Positions 8,751 through 17,627 of a stretch of DNA of 64,000 nucleotides are shown one piece after another (the first letter of the stretch is position 1; every line of letters starts with the position of its first letter). The stretch lies in NCBI GenBank assembly GCA_020853635.1, contig JADYYN010000177.1:38924-102923 (forward strand), given 5' to 3'. Position numbers and translations under genes: made by a program. The DNA is from Gemmatimonadaceae bacterium (lineage in GTDB: Bacteria > Gemmatimonadota > Gemmatimonadetes > Gemmatimonadales > Gemmatimonadaceae). The notes beneath the pieces are model-generated. The model had not been told where the DNA came from and did no database searches. It worked only from the letters and a program-made list of their open reading frames with translations.

Positions 8751-10682
8751 CTACCAGCCGCCGCTACGCCCACCACCCGACGAACCACCGCCACCGCGCG
8801 ATCCACCCGAGCTCGAACTCGGCGCGGACACTGCGGCGGCCATGCCGCCAACGGCTGACGCGAAGCTCGCGCTCGCACCTGCGCCAGAGAAACCACCACC
8901 GCCTCCGAACCCACTCCATCCACCGGAGCCGCTGCTCATGCTGCCGCCGCTCGATGCAGTGCGTCCGAGCGCGCTCGTGGAGCGCGCGGCGGCGGTGCCG
9001 GCGAACGCACGGAACCACTTGTCGACTGAACGCCCGAGCCCGAATGCGATGAGATACGGGTACCACGCGTCCTGCAGCTGCGGCGCCGGTGAGCGCAGTT
9101 GCTCGACGAAGAACCGACGCGCGGCCATCAAACGTTGCCGCAGCGCGATGCGCTCTGGTGCGTGACGCGTGTACGCGGAGTTGGCGACGCTCTGTGTGAG
9201 CATCGCCCCCCAGAGCGCGATGCCGAGCCACGTGAAGAACCCGGCCTGGAGCGGGAGATAGAGGGCGAAGGCGGCGAACGCGACGGCGAACACCGAGACC
9301 GGCACCACGACCAGGAGTGCCGTGATCACGCCGATCGACGCCGCATGGCGGTACGCGGTCGCGAGTCCCGTGGCGACGACCAGGGCGAAGAGACTCACGA
9401 ACACCGCGAGGAGCGACATCGGGATCTCCTCGACCCGTTGCATCGCGCCGATGATCATGCACGCGATCGCCGTGACCGCGAGGATCGCCGTCCGGCGCGC
9501 CGAGGTCTTGGTCCCGGCACCCGTCGCGGCCTCGAGTGCGCGTTCGAGGTGTGGCTTGATGAGGTTCGCGGGATTGAAGCCCGTCTTCTTGTAGCGCTCG
9601 CGCACGCGCTGTGTGTCGGTGGTGTCCTCGTGCTTCTGGAAGAGGCCGTCGATGAGCGCGCGCTCGTGCTCGGTCAGCACATTGCGCCGCACCTCGAGCT
9701 TGAGATGCAGGATCTCGTTGGAGAAGATCCAGAGTTTCTCGGTTTTCACCTCGCTGGAGAGTTTGCCCTCCTGCACCAGGCGTGCGAGTACCGCTCCGAC
9801 CTCGGCCGCGGAGGTGTTCTCGTCCCATGCGGCCCCCGCGACTTCCGGCAGCATGGAGAACACGTGCTCCTTGAGCCACTCCGGCGTGATGCTGCGATGG
9901 TCCGGGATCCGGCGGAACCGACCGAGCTGTGCCTCACGCGCGAAGTGCACGATGAGCAGGACGAGCGCGAAGACACCGAGGGCGCTCGCGATGGCGAGCC
10001 GTGCGCTGCTCGTTGCGCCGTGGAAGACACCGGACGGGCGTCCGGCACCCAGGAAGCGCAGGGGTACGGTGAGCACGATTACGGAGTCCGCCGGCACGAC
10101 GATGTGCTCGACGCGCAGCGGCATGGGGAGGTCCGTCGCCCACACCGAGTCCATCGTGAACGTGAGTGAGTAGTCCTCGATCGGCGACATGCGTGCGCCG
10201 ATACCGAAGTCATGGTCGAAGCTGTAGCCCTTGCCGTTCTCGAATCGCAGCAACTGCTGGTAGGTATAGACGAGCGTATAGGTGCGCAGCACGCGATCGA
10301 ACGGCGGGTCCTCGGGCAGACGTCCGCGCCACCGCAACGTGCGTGAGTCGGTCCAGTCGAACTCGTCGACTCGCGCGAGATCCCCCGCACGCAACGCGCG
10401 CCCCTCGCCGGTCTCGCCGGAGTCGAGCCGCGTGAGTGAGTGCAGCGCGACCTCCTGTCCGCCACGCAGATCGAAGTAGCGCTCGCCGCCGTTCCAGTCG
10501 CCGGTGAATCGGATGGTCTGCGTTTCGCGCACGTGCAGGGCGCCGGTGGAATCGAGGTGCGCGGCGACGGTGACGCGCGGCCACTCGAGGAGGCCGCTCT
10601 GGGCGGGGAGGAGTTGGGGGGCGACTGCGAGGATGGCGCCGAGGAGCGCGGCGCGAAGACGGCGTGAACGGCGCGTGTGCAT
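8751..10682 (-). CDS. DUF2207 membrane protein
   Basis: A 643-residue predicted membrane protein of the DUF2207 (YciQ-like) family. A signal peptide (residues 1-28) precedes an extracytoplasmic beta domain with the family block ETQTIRFTGDWNGGERYFDLR and later YTLVYTYQQLLRF. A membrane helix near residue 240 leads to a cytoplasmic winged-helix-like segment (ITPEWLKEHVFSMLP...VGAVLARLVQEGKL) and two or three more helices. The C-terminus is a Gly/Ser tail ending GRSGGW, as in most members. The reading frame stays open 687 nt upstream, but the ATG at 10682 has GGGAG upstream and directly precedes the signal peptide. Function of the family is unknown. Confidence 0.85.
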   Translation of the reverse strand: MHTRRSRRLRAALLGAILAVAPQLLPAQSGLLEWPRVTVAAHLDSTGALHVRETQTIRFTGDWNGGERYFDLRGGQEVALHSLTRLDSGETGEGRALRAGDLARVDEFDWTDSRTLRWRGRLPEDPPFDRVLRTYTLVYTYQQLLRFENGKGYSFDHDFGIGARMSPIEDYSLTFTMDSVWATDLPMPLRVEHIVVPADSVIVLTVPLRFLGAGRPSGVFHGATSSARLAIASALGVFALVLLIVHFAREAQLGRFRRIPDHRSITPEWLKEHVFSMLPEVAGAAWDENTSAAEVGAVLARLVQEGKLSSEVKTEKLWIFSNEILHLKLEVRRNVLTEHERALIDGLFQKHEDTTDTQRVRERYKKTGFNPANLIKPHLERALEAATGAGTKTSARRTAILAVTAIACMIIGAMQRVEEIPMSLLAVFVSLFALVVATGLATAYRHAASIGVITALLVVVPVSVFAVAFAAFALYLPLQAGFFTWLGIALWGAMLTQSVANSAYTRHAPERIALRQRLMAARRFFVEQLRSPAPQLQDAWYPYLIAFGLGRSVDKWFRAFAGTAAARSTSALGRTASSGGSMSSGSGGWSGFGGGGGFSGAGASASFASAVGGMAAAVSAPSSSSGGSRGGGGSSGGGRSGGW

Positions 10683-10842
10683 GGGGGGAATCTCCCATTC
10701 AATGTGTGGATGCGCCAATGCGGAGGCTATACGTCGCATCGGCTGCGTGACCTGAATCACACGACTAACACCGCGCCGCCTCGTGCGTCCCATGTGGAGA
10801 CGCGCCAATCCCGGCGCACCCCACCACACAGAGGACCACACC

Positions 10843-11283
10843 ATGCGCCCCACCATCTTCGTCGCCACCCTCGCTGCGCTCACCTTCGCCGCGGCTCCGG
10901 CCACCGGCGAGGCCCAGGACGCCAGCAAGGTCAAGGTCACCCGCAAGTGCGCGGAAGGCAGCAAGTGCGACACGGTCGAAGACCGCGTCGACCGACGTGA
11001 AGACGTGCGCGACCGCCGCGAGAACGTGCGGGACCGTCGTGAGGACGTCCGCGATCGCAAGGAAGACGTGCGCGACAAGCGTGAAGATGTGCGTGATGCG
11101 AAGGTCGACGGCGGGAAGCTGGACAAGCTCGAGGACCGTCGCGACAAGCGCGAGGACGTGCGCGACAAGCGGGAAGACGTCCGCGATCGCGCCGAGGACC
11201 GTGCAGACCGTCGTGAGAACGTCCGCGACAAGCAGGAAGACGTGCGCGAGAAGAAGCGCGAAGTGAAGAAGCCGGGCCGCTGA
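10843..11283 (+). CDS. Exported charged heptad-repeat protein
   Basis: A 146-residue protein with a signal peptide (residues 1-22, ending GEAQ). A short segment with two Cys (KCAEGSKC) leads into a helix made almost only of Arg, Lys, Asp, Glu and Val. The seven-residue unit REDVRDR/K repeats about a dozen times between residues 50 and 138, interrupted once by AKVDGGKLDKLED. With only one hydrophobic residue per heptad this looks more like a long charged single helix than a classical coiled coil. GAGGA lies 8 nt before the ATG. It is divergent from the DUF2207 gene with a 160-bp shared upstream region. I do not recognise a named family. Confidence 0.75.
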   Translation: MRPTIFVATLAALTFAAAPATGEAQDASKVKVTRKCAEGSKCDTVEDRVDRREDVRDRRENVRDRREDVRDRKEDVRDKREDVRDAKVDGGKLDKLEDRRDKREDVRDKREDVRDRAEDRADRRENVRDKQEDVREKKREVKKPGR

Positions 11284-11313
11284 ATCGCCGAGGGCCAGCT
11301 CGCGCGCTGCAGG

Positions 11314-12135
11314 CTAACGCGGTGCGCGCAGTACGACGGTTGCGATGACCGGGCGGTGATCGGACGCAAGGCGTTCGGTCACCGCCTTCGCCGTTCCCGG
11401 GCCCCAGGCGGCGGCCGGCGCGACGAACACGAAGTCAATCTCCTTGACGGGTTCGGTGCTGGAGAACGTGAAGTGATCGTCGCGCGGCTTCTTCAGTTCG
11501 GTCGCGCGCGCCTCGAACAGTGACAGGGTCCGCGATCCCGGCTCGTCGTTGAAGTCGCCAAGCAGCACATAGGGCACGGAGAGTGTGTCGAGCACTCGTG
11601 TGAGCGCGGTGGCTTGGGCGAATCGGAAGCCGTCGTCCTTCACCCAGTCGAAGTGCACGTTCACCACGGCGAGCGGGCGCCCGTCCGGCAAGCGCACGCG
11701 CGCGAGCAGTGCGACGCGCGGCTCGTTACCGTCGGGGAGCCGAATCGCGGTGTGTGACTCTATGGGATACCGCGAGAGGATGGCGAGGCCGTACTCCCCA
11801 CCCTGATACGGCATGAACGCCCCGAACGCGTGTTGCATGCCGAGGGAGCGTCCGAGCCAGTCGGCTTCGTTCACGCGGCCGCTCCGCTCGACGCGATCGT
11901 CGACTTCCTGCAGTCCGACGATGTCCGGCGTGAGCGTGCGGAGCACGTTCGCGGTCCGCGCGAGGTCGAGGGCGTCGTCGCTGCCGCGTCCATGGCGGAT
12001 GTTGTAGGACGCGATGCGCAGCGGGGTCTCGCGCGTGGTGACGACCGTGGCCGGCGCCGCGCAGGCGGCGGCAGAGAACAGAGCCGCCAAAAGAAGCAGC
12101 GAAGTTGGAACGCGGGTGGCGCGTGATGGTGGCAT
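11314..12135 (-). CDS. Endonuclease/exonuclease/phosphatase-family lipoprotein
   Basis: A 273-residue exported hydrolase of the EEP (DNase I-like) superfamily. The lipobox FSAAAC predicts lipid anchoring. Family motifs appear in order: RIASYNIRHG (Asn), DIVGLQEVD (metal-binding Glu), VVNVHFDW, YVLLGDFNDEPGS (Asp-x-Asn) and the terminal SDHRPV (Asp-His). All catalytic positions are present. The substrate may be nucleic acid, a sugar phosphate or a phospholipid; the family does not tell. The ATG at 12135 is chosen because GGAGG lies 11 nt upstream; an in-frame ATG at 12156 would place that site inside the gene. Confidence 0.85.
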   Translation of the reverse strand: MPPSRATRVPTSLLLLAALFSAAACAAPATVVTTRETPLRIASYNIRHGRGSDDALDLARTANVLRTLTPDIVGLQEVDDRVERSGRVNEADWLGRSLGMQHAFGAFMPYQGGEYGLAILSRYPIESHTAIRLPDGNEPRVALLARVRLPDGRPLAVVNVHFDWVKDDGFRFAQATALTRVLDTLSVPYVLLGDFNDEPGSRTLSLFEARATELKKPRDDHFTFSSTEPVKEIDFVFVAPAAAWGPGTAKAVTERLASDHRPVIATVVLRAPR

Positions 12136-12193
12136 GCCGAAACATGCCTCCGTCACGCCGCCGCCGGTACGCGCGAGTGGTTCGGCGGCACCT

Positions 12194-12214
12194 GACCCAG
12201 TAGTCTTCTGGGTC
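12194..12214. promoter_or_regulatory. Inverted repeat abutting the decarboxylase start
   Basis: GACCCAG and CTGGGTC flank a 7-nt spacer, ending 2 nt before the GTG start at 12217. It could be a protein-binding site or an mRNA hairpin hiding the start. The role is inference. Confidence 0.35.
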
Positions 12215-12216
12215 TC

Positions 12217-13671
12217 GTGCCCGACGTTCTTCCGCCAGACGACCTCGCGTCACTCGACGTCTCTCCCGCGCACATGCAAGCGATGGGTGAGGCGGTGGTC
12301 TCGCGTGCGGTGGCCCACCTCGCCTCGCTCGCCGCGCAGCCGAGTCATGGCGATCTCGATGCGGCGGCACGCTGTCGTGCGTTGAGCGAACCTGTGCCGG
12401 AACACGGGACCACGCTCGAGCCGCTACTCGATCTCCTGTTCGACGATCTCATCCCGCGCTCGTTCACTACCGCCGGACCGGGCTACCTCGCGTACATCCC
12501 AGGCGGCGGCGTGTACCCGGCGGCACTCGCGGACTTCATCGCCGACACCACCAACCGCTTCACGGGCATCCGGGCCGCCGCACCGGCGCTGGTGCAACTC
12601 GAAGCCACCGCGCTCGACTGGCTGCGCGACTGGATGCAGTTCCCGGCCACCACGCGCGGGCTCTTCACCACCGGTGGCTCGATGGCGACGTTCAACGCCA
12701 TCCTCTGCGCGCGCGAGCGGCACCTCGGCGTGGACATCCGGCGCGGGACGATGTACACGTCGTCGCAGGCGCATCACTGCGTGGAGAAGTCGGCGAAGCT
12801 CGCCGGGGTCGCGCATGATCGGGTGCGTCTCATTCCGGTGGATGCGCAGCACCGGATGCGCGTCGACGCGCTCGTCGACGCCGTGGCGGCCGATCGCGCG
12901 GCGGGACTCACGCCCTTCATGGTCGTCTCGAGCGCCGGAACGACGAACACCGGTGCCGTGGATCCGCTGGACGCCATCGCGGATGTCGCTGCGCGCGAAG
13001 GCCTCTGGCACCATGTCGACGGCGCCTACGGCGCCTGCTTCCACCTGGTGCCCGACCTGCGTCCGTTGCTCGCCGGCCTCCCCCGTGCCGACTCGCTCAC
13101 GCTCGATCCGCACAAGGGCATGTTCCTGCCGTACGGCACCGGGGCGCTGCTCGTGCGTGATGGCGAAGCGCTGCGTGCCGTGCACGCGTCGACGGCGGGT
13201 TACCTCCCCGAGAACCAGAGCGAGTTCTACGACCCGGCGCAGTACGGCCCGGATCTTTCGCGCGGATTCCCGGGCCTGCGTGTGTGGCTCACGCTCAAGA
13301 TGTTCGGCGCGGCCCGCTATCGCGCCGCACTCGCCGAGAAGCGGGCGCTCGCGGTGTGGGCAGCGGATCAGGTGGCGGCGATTCCCGGGATCGTGCTGGA
13401 CGCAGCGCCGCAGCTCTCGTTGTTCGCCTTCCATGTGCAGGCCCAGGATCTCGCAACGGAGAACGCGGCCACGCACGCGGTGATCGACGCCGTGACCGCG
13501 CGCGGGAAAGTGATGCTCACCGGTTGCATGGTCGACGGGCGTGCGCTGGCGCGGGTCTGCGTGTTGAGCTTCCGCACACGCCGCGCCGAGGTGGAGCTCG
13601 CGGTCACGCAGCTCCGCGAGGAGACGGCGCGCATCCGCGTTGCGATGGGCTTGAGCGAAGGACCGTCGTGA
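12217..13671 (+). CDS. PLP-dependent group II amino-acid decarboxylase
   Basis: A 484-residue cytosolic enzyme of the aromatic-amino-acid/glutamate decarboxylase group. Visible features are SQAHHCVEKS (His186 stacks on the PLP ring), HVDGAYGA (Asp268 contacts the pyridine nitrogen) and LDPHKGMF (Lys300 forms the Schiff base). The N-terminal GYLAYIPGGGVYPAALADFI block matches the family. Start is GTG. Its stop overlaps the GTG of the MFS transporter by 4 bp (GTGA), so an amine product may be exported by that transporter; this link is inference. The substrate amino acid cannot be fixed from the motifs. Confidence 0.9.
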   Translation: MPDVLPPDDLASLDVSPAHMQAMGEAVVSRAVAHLASLAAQPSHGDLDAAARCRALSEPVPEHGTTLEPLLDLLFDDLIPRSFTTAGPGYLAYIPGGGVYPAALADFIADTTNRFTGIRAAAPALVQLEATALDWLRDWMQFPATTRGLFTTGGSMATFNAILCARERHLGVDIRRGTMYTSSQAHHCVEKSAKLAGVAHDRVRLIPVDAQHRMRVDALVDAVAADRAAGLTPFMVVSSAGTTNTGAVDPLDAIADVAAREGLWHHVDGAYGACFHLVPDLRPLLAGLPRADSLTLDPHKGMFLPYGTGALLVRDGEALRAVHASTAGYLPENQSEFYDPAQYGPDLSRGFPGLRVWLTLKMFGAARYRAALAEKRALAVWAADQVAAIPGIVLDAAPQLSLFAFHVQAQDLATENAATHAVIDAVTARGKVMLTGCMVDGRALARVCVLSFRTRRAEVELAVTQLREETARIRVAMGLSEGPS

Positions 13672-14930
13672 CCGCTCCGCGCGACCCGTACATCGCACTC
13701 CGCCAGCCGCACTTCACGCGCTATCTCGTCGGCCTTTTCACGCTCACCATCGGCATCCAGATCCAAGGGACGGTCGTGGGCTGGCAGATCTACGATCTCA
13801 CCAAGGACCCGCTCGCGCTCGGCTTGATCGGGCTCGCCGAGGCGTTGCCAGCGATCTCGTTCGCGCTCTACGCGGGACATGTGGTCGATCGCCACGACCG
13901 GCGACGCGTGGTGATGCTCGCGCTCGCGGTGCTGGTCGCGTGTAGTGCGGCGCTGTGGGTGTTGGCCGCGCCGTTGAGCGAGGGTGTGGTGGCGTCGGCG
14001 CGGATCAACGCGATCTATGGTGTGATCGTCGTGAGTGGGATCGCGCGGTCGTTCCTGCAGCCGGCGCGCCAGGCGTTGTCGGCGGAGATCATGCCGCGGC
14101 ACTTGTTCGCGAACGCCATCACATGGCGCAGCGGCACCTGGCAGCTGGCGGCCGTGCTCGGACCTGCCATGGGTGGCGTGCTGTACGCACTCGGTGGGAC
14201 GACCCTCGCGTACTCCGTGGATGCGGTGCTCATGGTGGTCGCCTTGGGGGTCTTCGCGTCGATCGCCCATCGCTCGCCGGTGCGCGAGGAGACGCATGAG
14301 GGCGTGTTCGAGTCGGTCGCTGGCGGTATCCGGTTCGTGTTCCGCGAACCCGTGCTGCTAGGTGCGCTTACGCTGGATCTGTTCTCCGTACTCTTCGGCG
14401 GGGCGGTGGCGCTGTTGCCCATCTTCGCCGCCGAGATCCTCGCCGTCGGGCCGACGGGTCTCGGGGTCCTGCGCGCCGCACCGGCGGTCGGCGCGGTGGC
14501 GACGAGCATCTTCGTCGCGCGGCACCACGACTTCACGCATACCGGACGGGTGCTGCTGATCGCCGTCGCGGGCTTCGGGCTGTCGATGATCGCGTTCGGA
14601 CTCTCGACGAGCTTCTACCTCTCGGTGGCGATCCTCGTGGTGAGCGGCATGTGCGACATGGTCAGCGTGGTCGTACGGAGCACGCTGCTGCAGTCGCGGA
14701 CGCCGGAGGGCATGCTCGGGCGCGTCTCGGCGGTGAACCAGATCTTCATCGGCTCGTCGAACGAGATCGGCGCGTTCGAGTCCGGCGTGACGGCCCGCTG
14801 GTGGGGCGCCGCACGCGCCGTGGTGGTGGGCGGCGTGCTCACGCTCGGCGTGGTCGCGAGTGTGGGGTGGTTCGTTCCCGCGCTCCGACGGCTGGGGCGG
14901 CTCCACCCGGAAGAGAAGAGCGGCGTCTAG
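13668..14930 (+). CDS. MFS transporter (EntS-like exporter group)
   Basis: A 420-residue inner-membrane transporter with about 12 hydrophobic segments. It starts with FTRYLVGLFTLTIGIQIQGTVVGWQIYDLT and the loop motif GHVVDRHDRRRVV, as in the EntS/enterobactin-exporter-like branch of the major facilitator superfamily. Its GTG start overlaps the decarboxylase stop, pointing to translational coupling. The frame is open further upstream, but that part is a shadow of the decarboxylase. Substrate unknown; an amine or small secondary product would fit the context. Confidence 0.85.
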   Translation: MTAPRDPYIALRQPHFTRYLVGLFTLTIGIQIQGTVVGWQIYDLTKDPLALGLIGLAEALPAISFALYAGHVVDRHDRRRVVMLALAVLVACSAALWVLAAPLSEGVVASARINAIYGVIVVSGIARSFLQPARQALSAEIMPRHLFANAITWRSGTWQLAAVLGPAMGGVLYALGGTTLAYSVDAVLMVVALGVFASIAHRSPVREETHEGVFESVAGGIRFVFREPVLLGALTLDLFSVLFGGAVALLPIFAAEILAVGPTGLGVLRAAPAVGAVATSIFVARHHDFTHTGRVLLIAVAGFGLSMIAFGLSTSFYLSVAILVVSGMCDMVSVVVRSTLLQSRTPEGMLGRVSAVNQIFIGSSNEIGAFESGVTARWWGAARAVVVGGVLTLGVVASVGWFVPALRRLGRLHPEEKSGV

Positions 14931-14996
14931 GCCAACAGGGCGGGCGCCGGATACGTACGGTAGCGAGTCGCTGGTCCTCCCCCCACTTTCCCCTGA

Positions 14997-16421
14997 ATGT
15001 CCGCACCCGCGCCGGCCAAGCCCAAGAAGACCTTCGACCGTTCCATCGTCGAAGGGCCGATCATCGCCTCGGTGTGGAAGATCGCGTGGCCGACCGTGTT
15101 GCAGAACGTGATCGGCGGTCTCCAGGGCATCGTCGACCACGCGATGGTCGGCCACTACGTCGGCTTCAACGGCAATGCCGCGGTGGGGGTGGCGTTCCAG
15201 ATCTTCCTGGTGGTGATCGTGTTCGTGATGTCGATCTTCACCGGGATGGGTGTGCTCGTCGCGCGATTCGCTGGCGCCGGGGACGAACACGCGGTGAATC
15301 GCACGGTCTATCAGGCGTATCTCGCGACGCTGGTGCTCTGCCTCGGGGTGTTCGCGCCCATCGGCTGGTTCGCGTCGCCGTACCTCCTCGATCTCGTGCA
15401 CGCGGCCCCCGCGGTGCAGGTGGAGGCCATCGCGTATCTCCGCACGATGTTCGTCGGTGGGATCGGCATGATGTCGCTGTTCTTCCTGGGCGGCGCGTTG
15501 CGTGCGGCGGGCGATGCGAAGACCGGACTGCACCTGGGCGTCGCGATGACCGTGCTCAATGTGCTCCTCAACATCGTCTTCATCCGTGGGCTCGGACCGA
15601 TCCCGCCGATGGGCGTGATGGGCGCAGCGCTCGGTACGGTGATCGCCGGAGTGATCGTGAGTGCGTACGGCTTCTCCAAGCTCTTCTCGGGCAAGCTCGT
15701 GATCCACTGGGAGCCCGGGATGGACCGTCGCTGGGACTGGACGACGGTGAAGCAACTGTTCCGGTTCGGATTGCCGGCCGGGCTTCAAGGCATCGCGATG
15801 ATCGTCGGTGGTGTGCTGCTCCTGCGCTTCATGGGCTCGCTGAAGAACAGCGCCGAGACCCAGGCGGCGTATGCGGTGGGCTACTCGGAGCTGTTCTCGT
15901 TCATCACATGGACGAGTGTCGGGTTGATGGGCGCGGCGGCGACGGTGGCGGGGCAGAATCTCGGCGCGGGGAAGCCCGAGCGTGTGGAGCGCACCGTGCA
16001 GATCGCGTCGCGTTTGGGACTCGGGATCGCGGTGTTCATCGGTCTGCTGTTCCTCACCATCCCCAAACTGCTCCTCGGCATCTTCGGCATGGATGATCCG
16101 ACCGTGCTCGGCATCGGTACGGAGCTGCTGCGTTGGTTGAGTCTCTCGGGGCTCTTCATCACGGTGGCGCTCACCTACACCGGCGGCTTGCAGGGCACGG
16201 GCGATACCAAGGGCCCGCTCTACATCACGTTGGTCTCGCAGCTCGGGATCCCGCTCGGATTGTTGACGGTGTTGCAGCTCACGCGGCCGTTGGTGCCGTC
16301 GGACATCTGGTTGGCGATCCTGCTGGGGCACATGATGCGCGCGACGTTGAGTGTGCGGCGATTCAAGGCGGGAGCGTGGCGGTCGATCCGGATCGAGGCG
16401 GAGCCGGCGCGGGTGGGGTGA
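14997..16421 (+). CDS. MATE-family efflux transporter
   Basis: A 474-residue multidrug/toxin-extrusion (NorM/DinF-like) transporter. Residues 18-40 carry the family opening GPIIASVWKIAWPTVLQNVIGGLQGIVDHAMVG, and the duplicated six-helix halves are visible, the second opening near FRFGLPAGLQGIAMIVGG. GAAATVAGQNLGAGKPERVE is the typical mid-domain block. It probably exchanges Na+ or H+ for organic cations at the inner membrane. It lies 66 nt after the MFS gene and may be co-transcribed. No Shine-Dalgarno is obvious. Confidence 0.9.
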   Translation: MSAPAPAKPKKTFDRSIVEGPIIASVWKIAWPTVLQNVIGGLQGIVDHAMVGHYVGFNGNAAVGVAFQIFLVVIVFVMSIFTGMGVLVARFAGAGDEHAVNRTVYQAYLATLVLCLGVFAPIGWFASPYLLDLVHAAPAVQVEAIAYLRTMFVGGIGMMSLFFLGGALRAAGDAKTGLHLGVAMTVLNVLLNIVFIRGLGPIPPMGVMGAALGTVIAGVIVSAYGFSKLFSGKLVIHWEPGMDRRWDWTTVKQLFRFGLPAGLQGIAMIVGGVLLLRFMGSLKNSAETQAAYAVGYSELFSFITWTSVGLMGAAATVAGQNLGAGKPERVERTVQIASRLGLGIAVFIGLLFLTIPKLLLGIFGMDDPTVLGIGTELLRWLSLSGLFITVALTYTGGLQGTGDTKGPLYITLVSQLGIPLGLLTVLQLTRPLVPSDIWLAILLGHMMRATLSVRRFKAGAWRSIRIEAEPARVG

Positions 16422-16508
16422 GGGGCTGACGCGCGTCGCAGACTTGTAGGCGATGATGTGGCACAAAACGGACTGGCGCGCGGACGAGACCGGCGGAATT
16501 GTTTGGGC

Positions 16509-17594
16509 ATGAACCGTCTACATTTTGTCCTCTCCGCCTTCGTCTTGCCCGCGATGCTCGCGTGCACCCCGCGGCAGCAGACCGTTCCGGCACCGGTCGC
16601 ACCGGTCGCACCGGTCGCACTGGCGCGGATGACCAGCGCGGTGTCACCGCCAGCCGAACTCTTCGTGAGCGACTCGTTCTCGGTGCGCGTGTGGGTTGAT
16701 GCGAGCGGGCGGCCGCGGATGGAGACGTTCGAGACGACAGGGCTTCCGTTCCCGAGTCAGGTGGCGACTGCTCGTGCGTGGGTCGAGCGCGCGACATACA
16801 CCGTGCCGACCAAGGACGGCATCTCAGTTGCAGCACCCTTCCAACTCATCGCGCGCCGCAGCGCGGCTACTGCGGCACAGCAGTCCCGTGACACGGAGAT
16901 GGGGACCGCGCGCGAGATGGGTCTGGCCGCTGGCGGCCGAATGGAGTTCGCCAGCATGGTCCCCATGTCGGCTCCGCCGCGCGCCGCGCTGGGAGATCAA
17001 CCACTCACGGTCTCGGTGACCATCGGCGCTGATGCGCGGCCACGAATGGAAACCATCGTCATCGAAGGGGCCTCGTCGAGCGCCGCGGAACTCGCCATCC
17101 GGCAATGGATCGAGTCAGCGACGTATCGAGTCCCGATGCGAGATGGAGTCCCGGTCGAAGCACCACTTCGGGCGCGGACACAGATCGCGCCGGACGGACA
17201 GTTCTCCATCGGATTCAGTTCAACCGTCAGTCGGAGCCCGATGCGCCGGCGCGATGGTGACCTCGATGCCGCCGCACGCCGCGCTGCGGCCCCAAAAGCG
17301 GCGCGACTCAGCATCGATGTTGATACGCTTCGTCTCCGTCCCGGTCAGCGCGCCGGTTTCGGCGAAGCGTTTCGCGTGATGGTCATCGACAGCACCGGCG
17401 CATCGCTCGGCTACCTGGGTACATTCACCAGCCAACTCCGAGGGGACGCCGCGACGATCGACGGCTCGTCGGTCACCGGCGTCAAGCCAGGAGTCGCGCA
17501 ACTCCGGCTCCTCTGGCCGACTGCACAGTGGGAAGGACGAAGCGACCCGCCGCTCTCGGTGACCGTGTTCGTGATCGTGGGCGAGTCACCGTAG
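16509..17594 (+). CDS. Lipoprotein with duplicated TonB-C-like domain
   Basis: A 361-residue lipoprotein (lipobox MLAC, Cys near residue 19). Two similar segments, about 60-115 and 175-225, read VRVWVDASGRPRMETF...WVERATYTVP.KDG and VSVTIGADARPRMETI...WIESATYRVPMRDG. This is the layout of the TonB C-terminal fold, in duplicate. The last 90 residues (LSIDVDTLRLRPGQR...SVTVFVIV) look like an Ig-like domain. The linker after the Cys is a PVA repeat from a 9-bp tandem repeat. The ATG at 16509 is chosen because the signal peptide begins there. Function unknown. Confidence 0.65.
   Translation: MNRLHFVLSAFVLPAMLACTPRQQTVPAPVAPVAPVALARMTSAVSPPAELFVSDSFSVRVWVDASGRPRMETFETTGLPFPSQVATARAWVERATYTVPTKDGISVAAPFQLIARRSAATAAQQSRDTEMGTAREMGLAAGGRMEFASMVPMSAPPRAALGDQPLTVSVTIGADARPRMETIVIEGASSSAAELAIRQWIESATYRVPMRDGVPVEAPLRARTQIAPDGQFSIGFSSTVSRSPMRRRDGDLDAAARRAAAPKAARLSIDVDTLRLRPGQRAGFGEAFRVMVIDSTGASLGYLGTFTSQLRGDAATIDGSSVTGVKPGVAQLRLLWPTAQWEGRSDPPLSVTVFVIVGESP
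16591..16617 (+). repeat. 9-bp tandem repeat (x3)
   Basis: The unit CACCGGTCG occurs three times head to tail and encodes the PVA linker after the lipobox of the gene at 16509. Changes in copy number would keep the frame. Confidence 0.7.
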
Positions 17595-17627
17595 CGGAAG
17601 CTCGGCCACGGTACCACCTTCCCCCGC

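Noticed and set aside
9099..10169. Plus-strand frame of 356 codons opposite the DUF2207 gene
   Set aside because: Charged low-information shadow frame; the minus strand shows DUF2207 blocks and a proper signal peptide.
10683..11369. N-terminal extension of the DUF2207 frame across the heptad-repeat gene
   Set aside because: The extension is the antisense of the repeat protein (Ser/Arg-rich), and the true signal peptide starts at 10682.
14358..16466. A 702-codon minus-strand frame opposite the MFS and MATE genes
   Set aside because: Composition is His/Arg/Glu-rich with no domain, and the opposite strand encodes two well-supported transporters.
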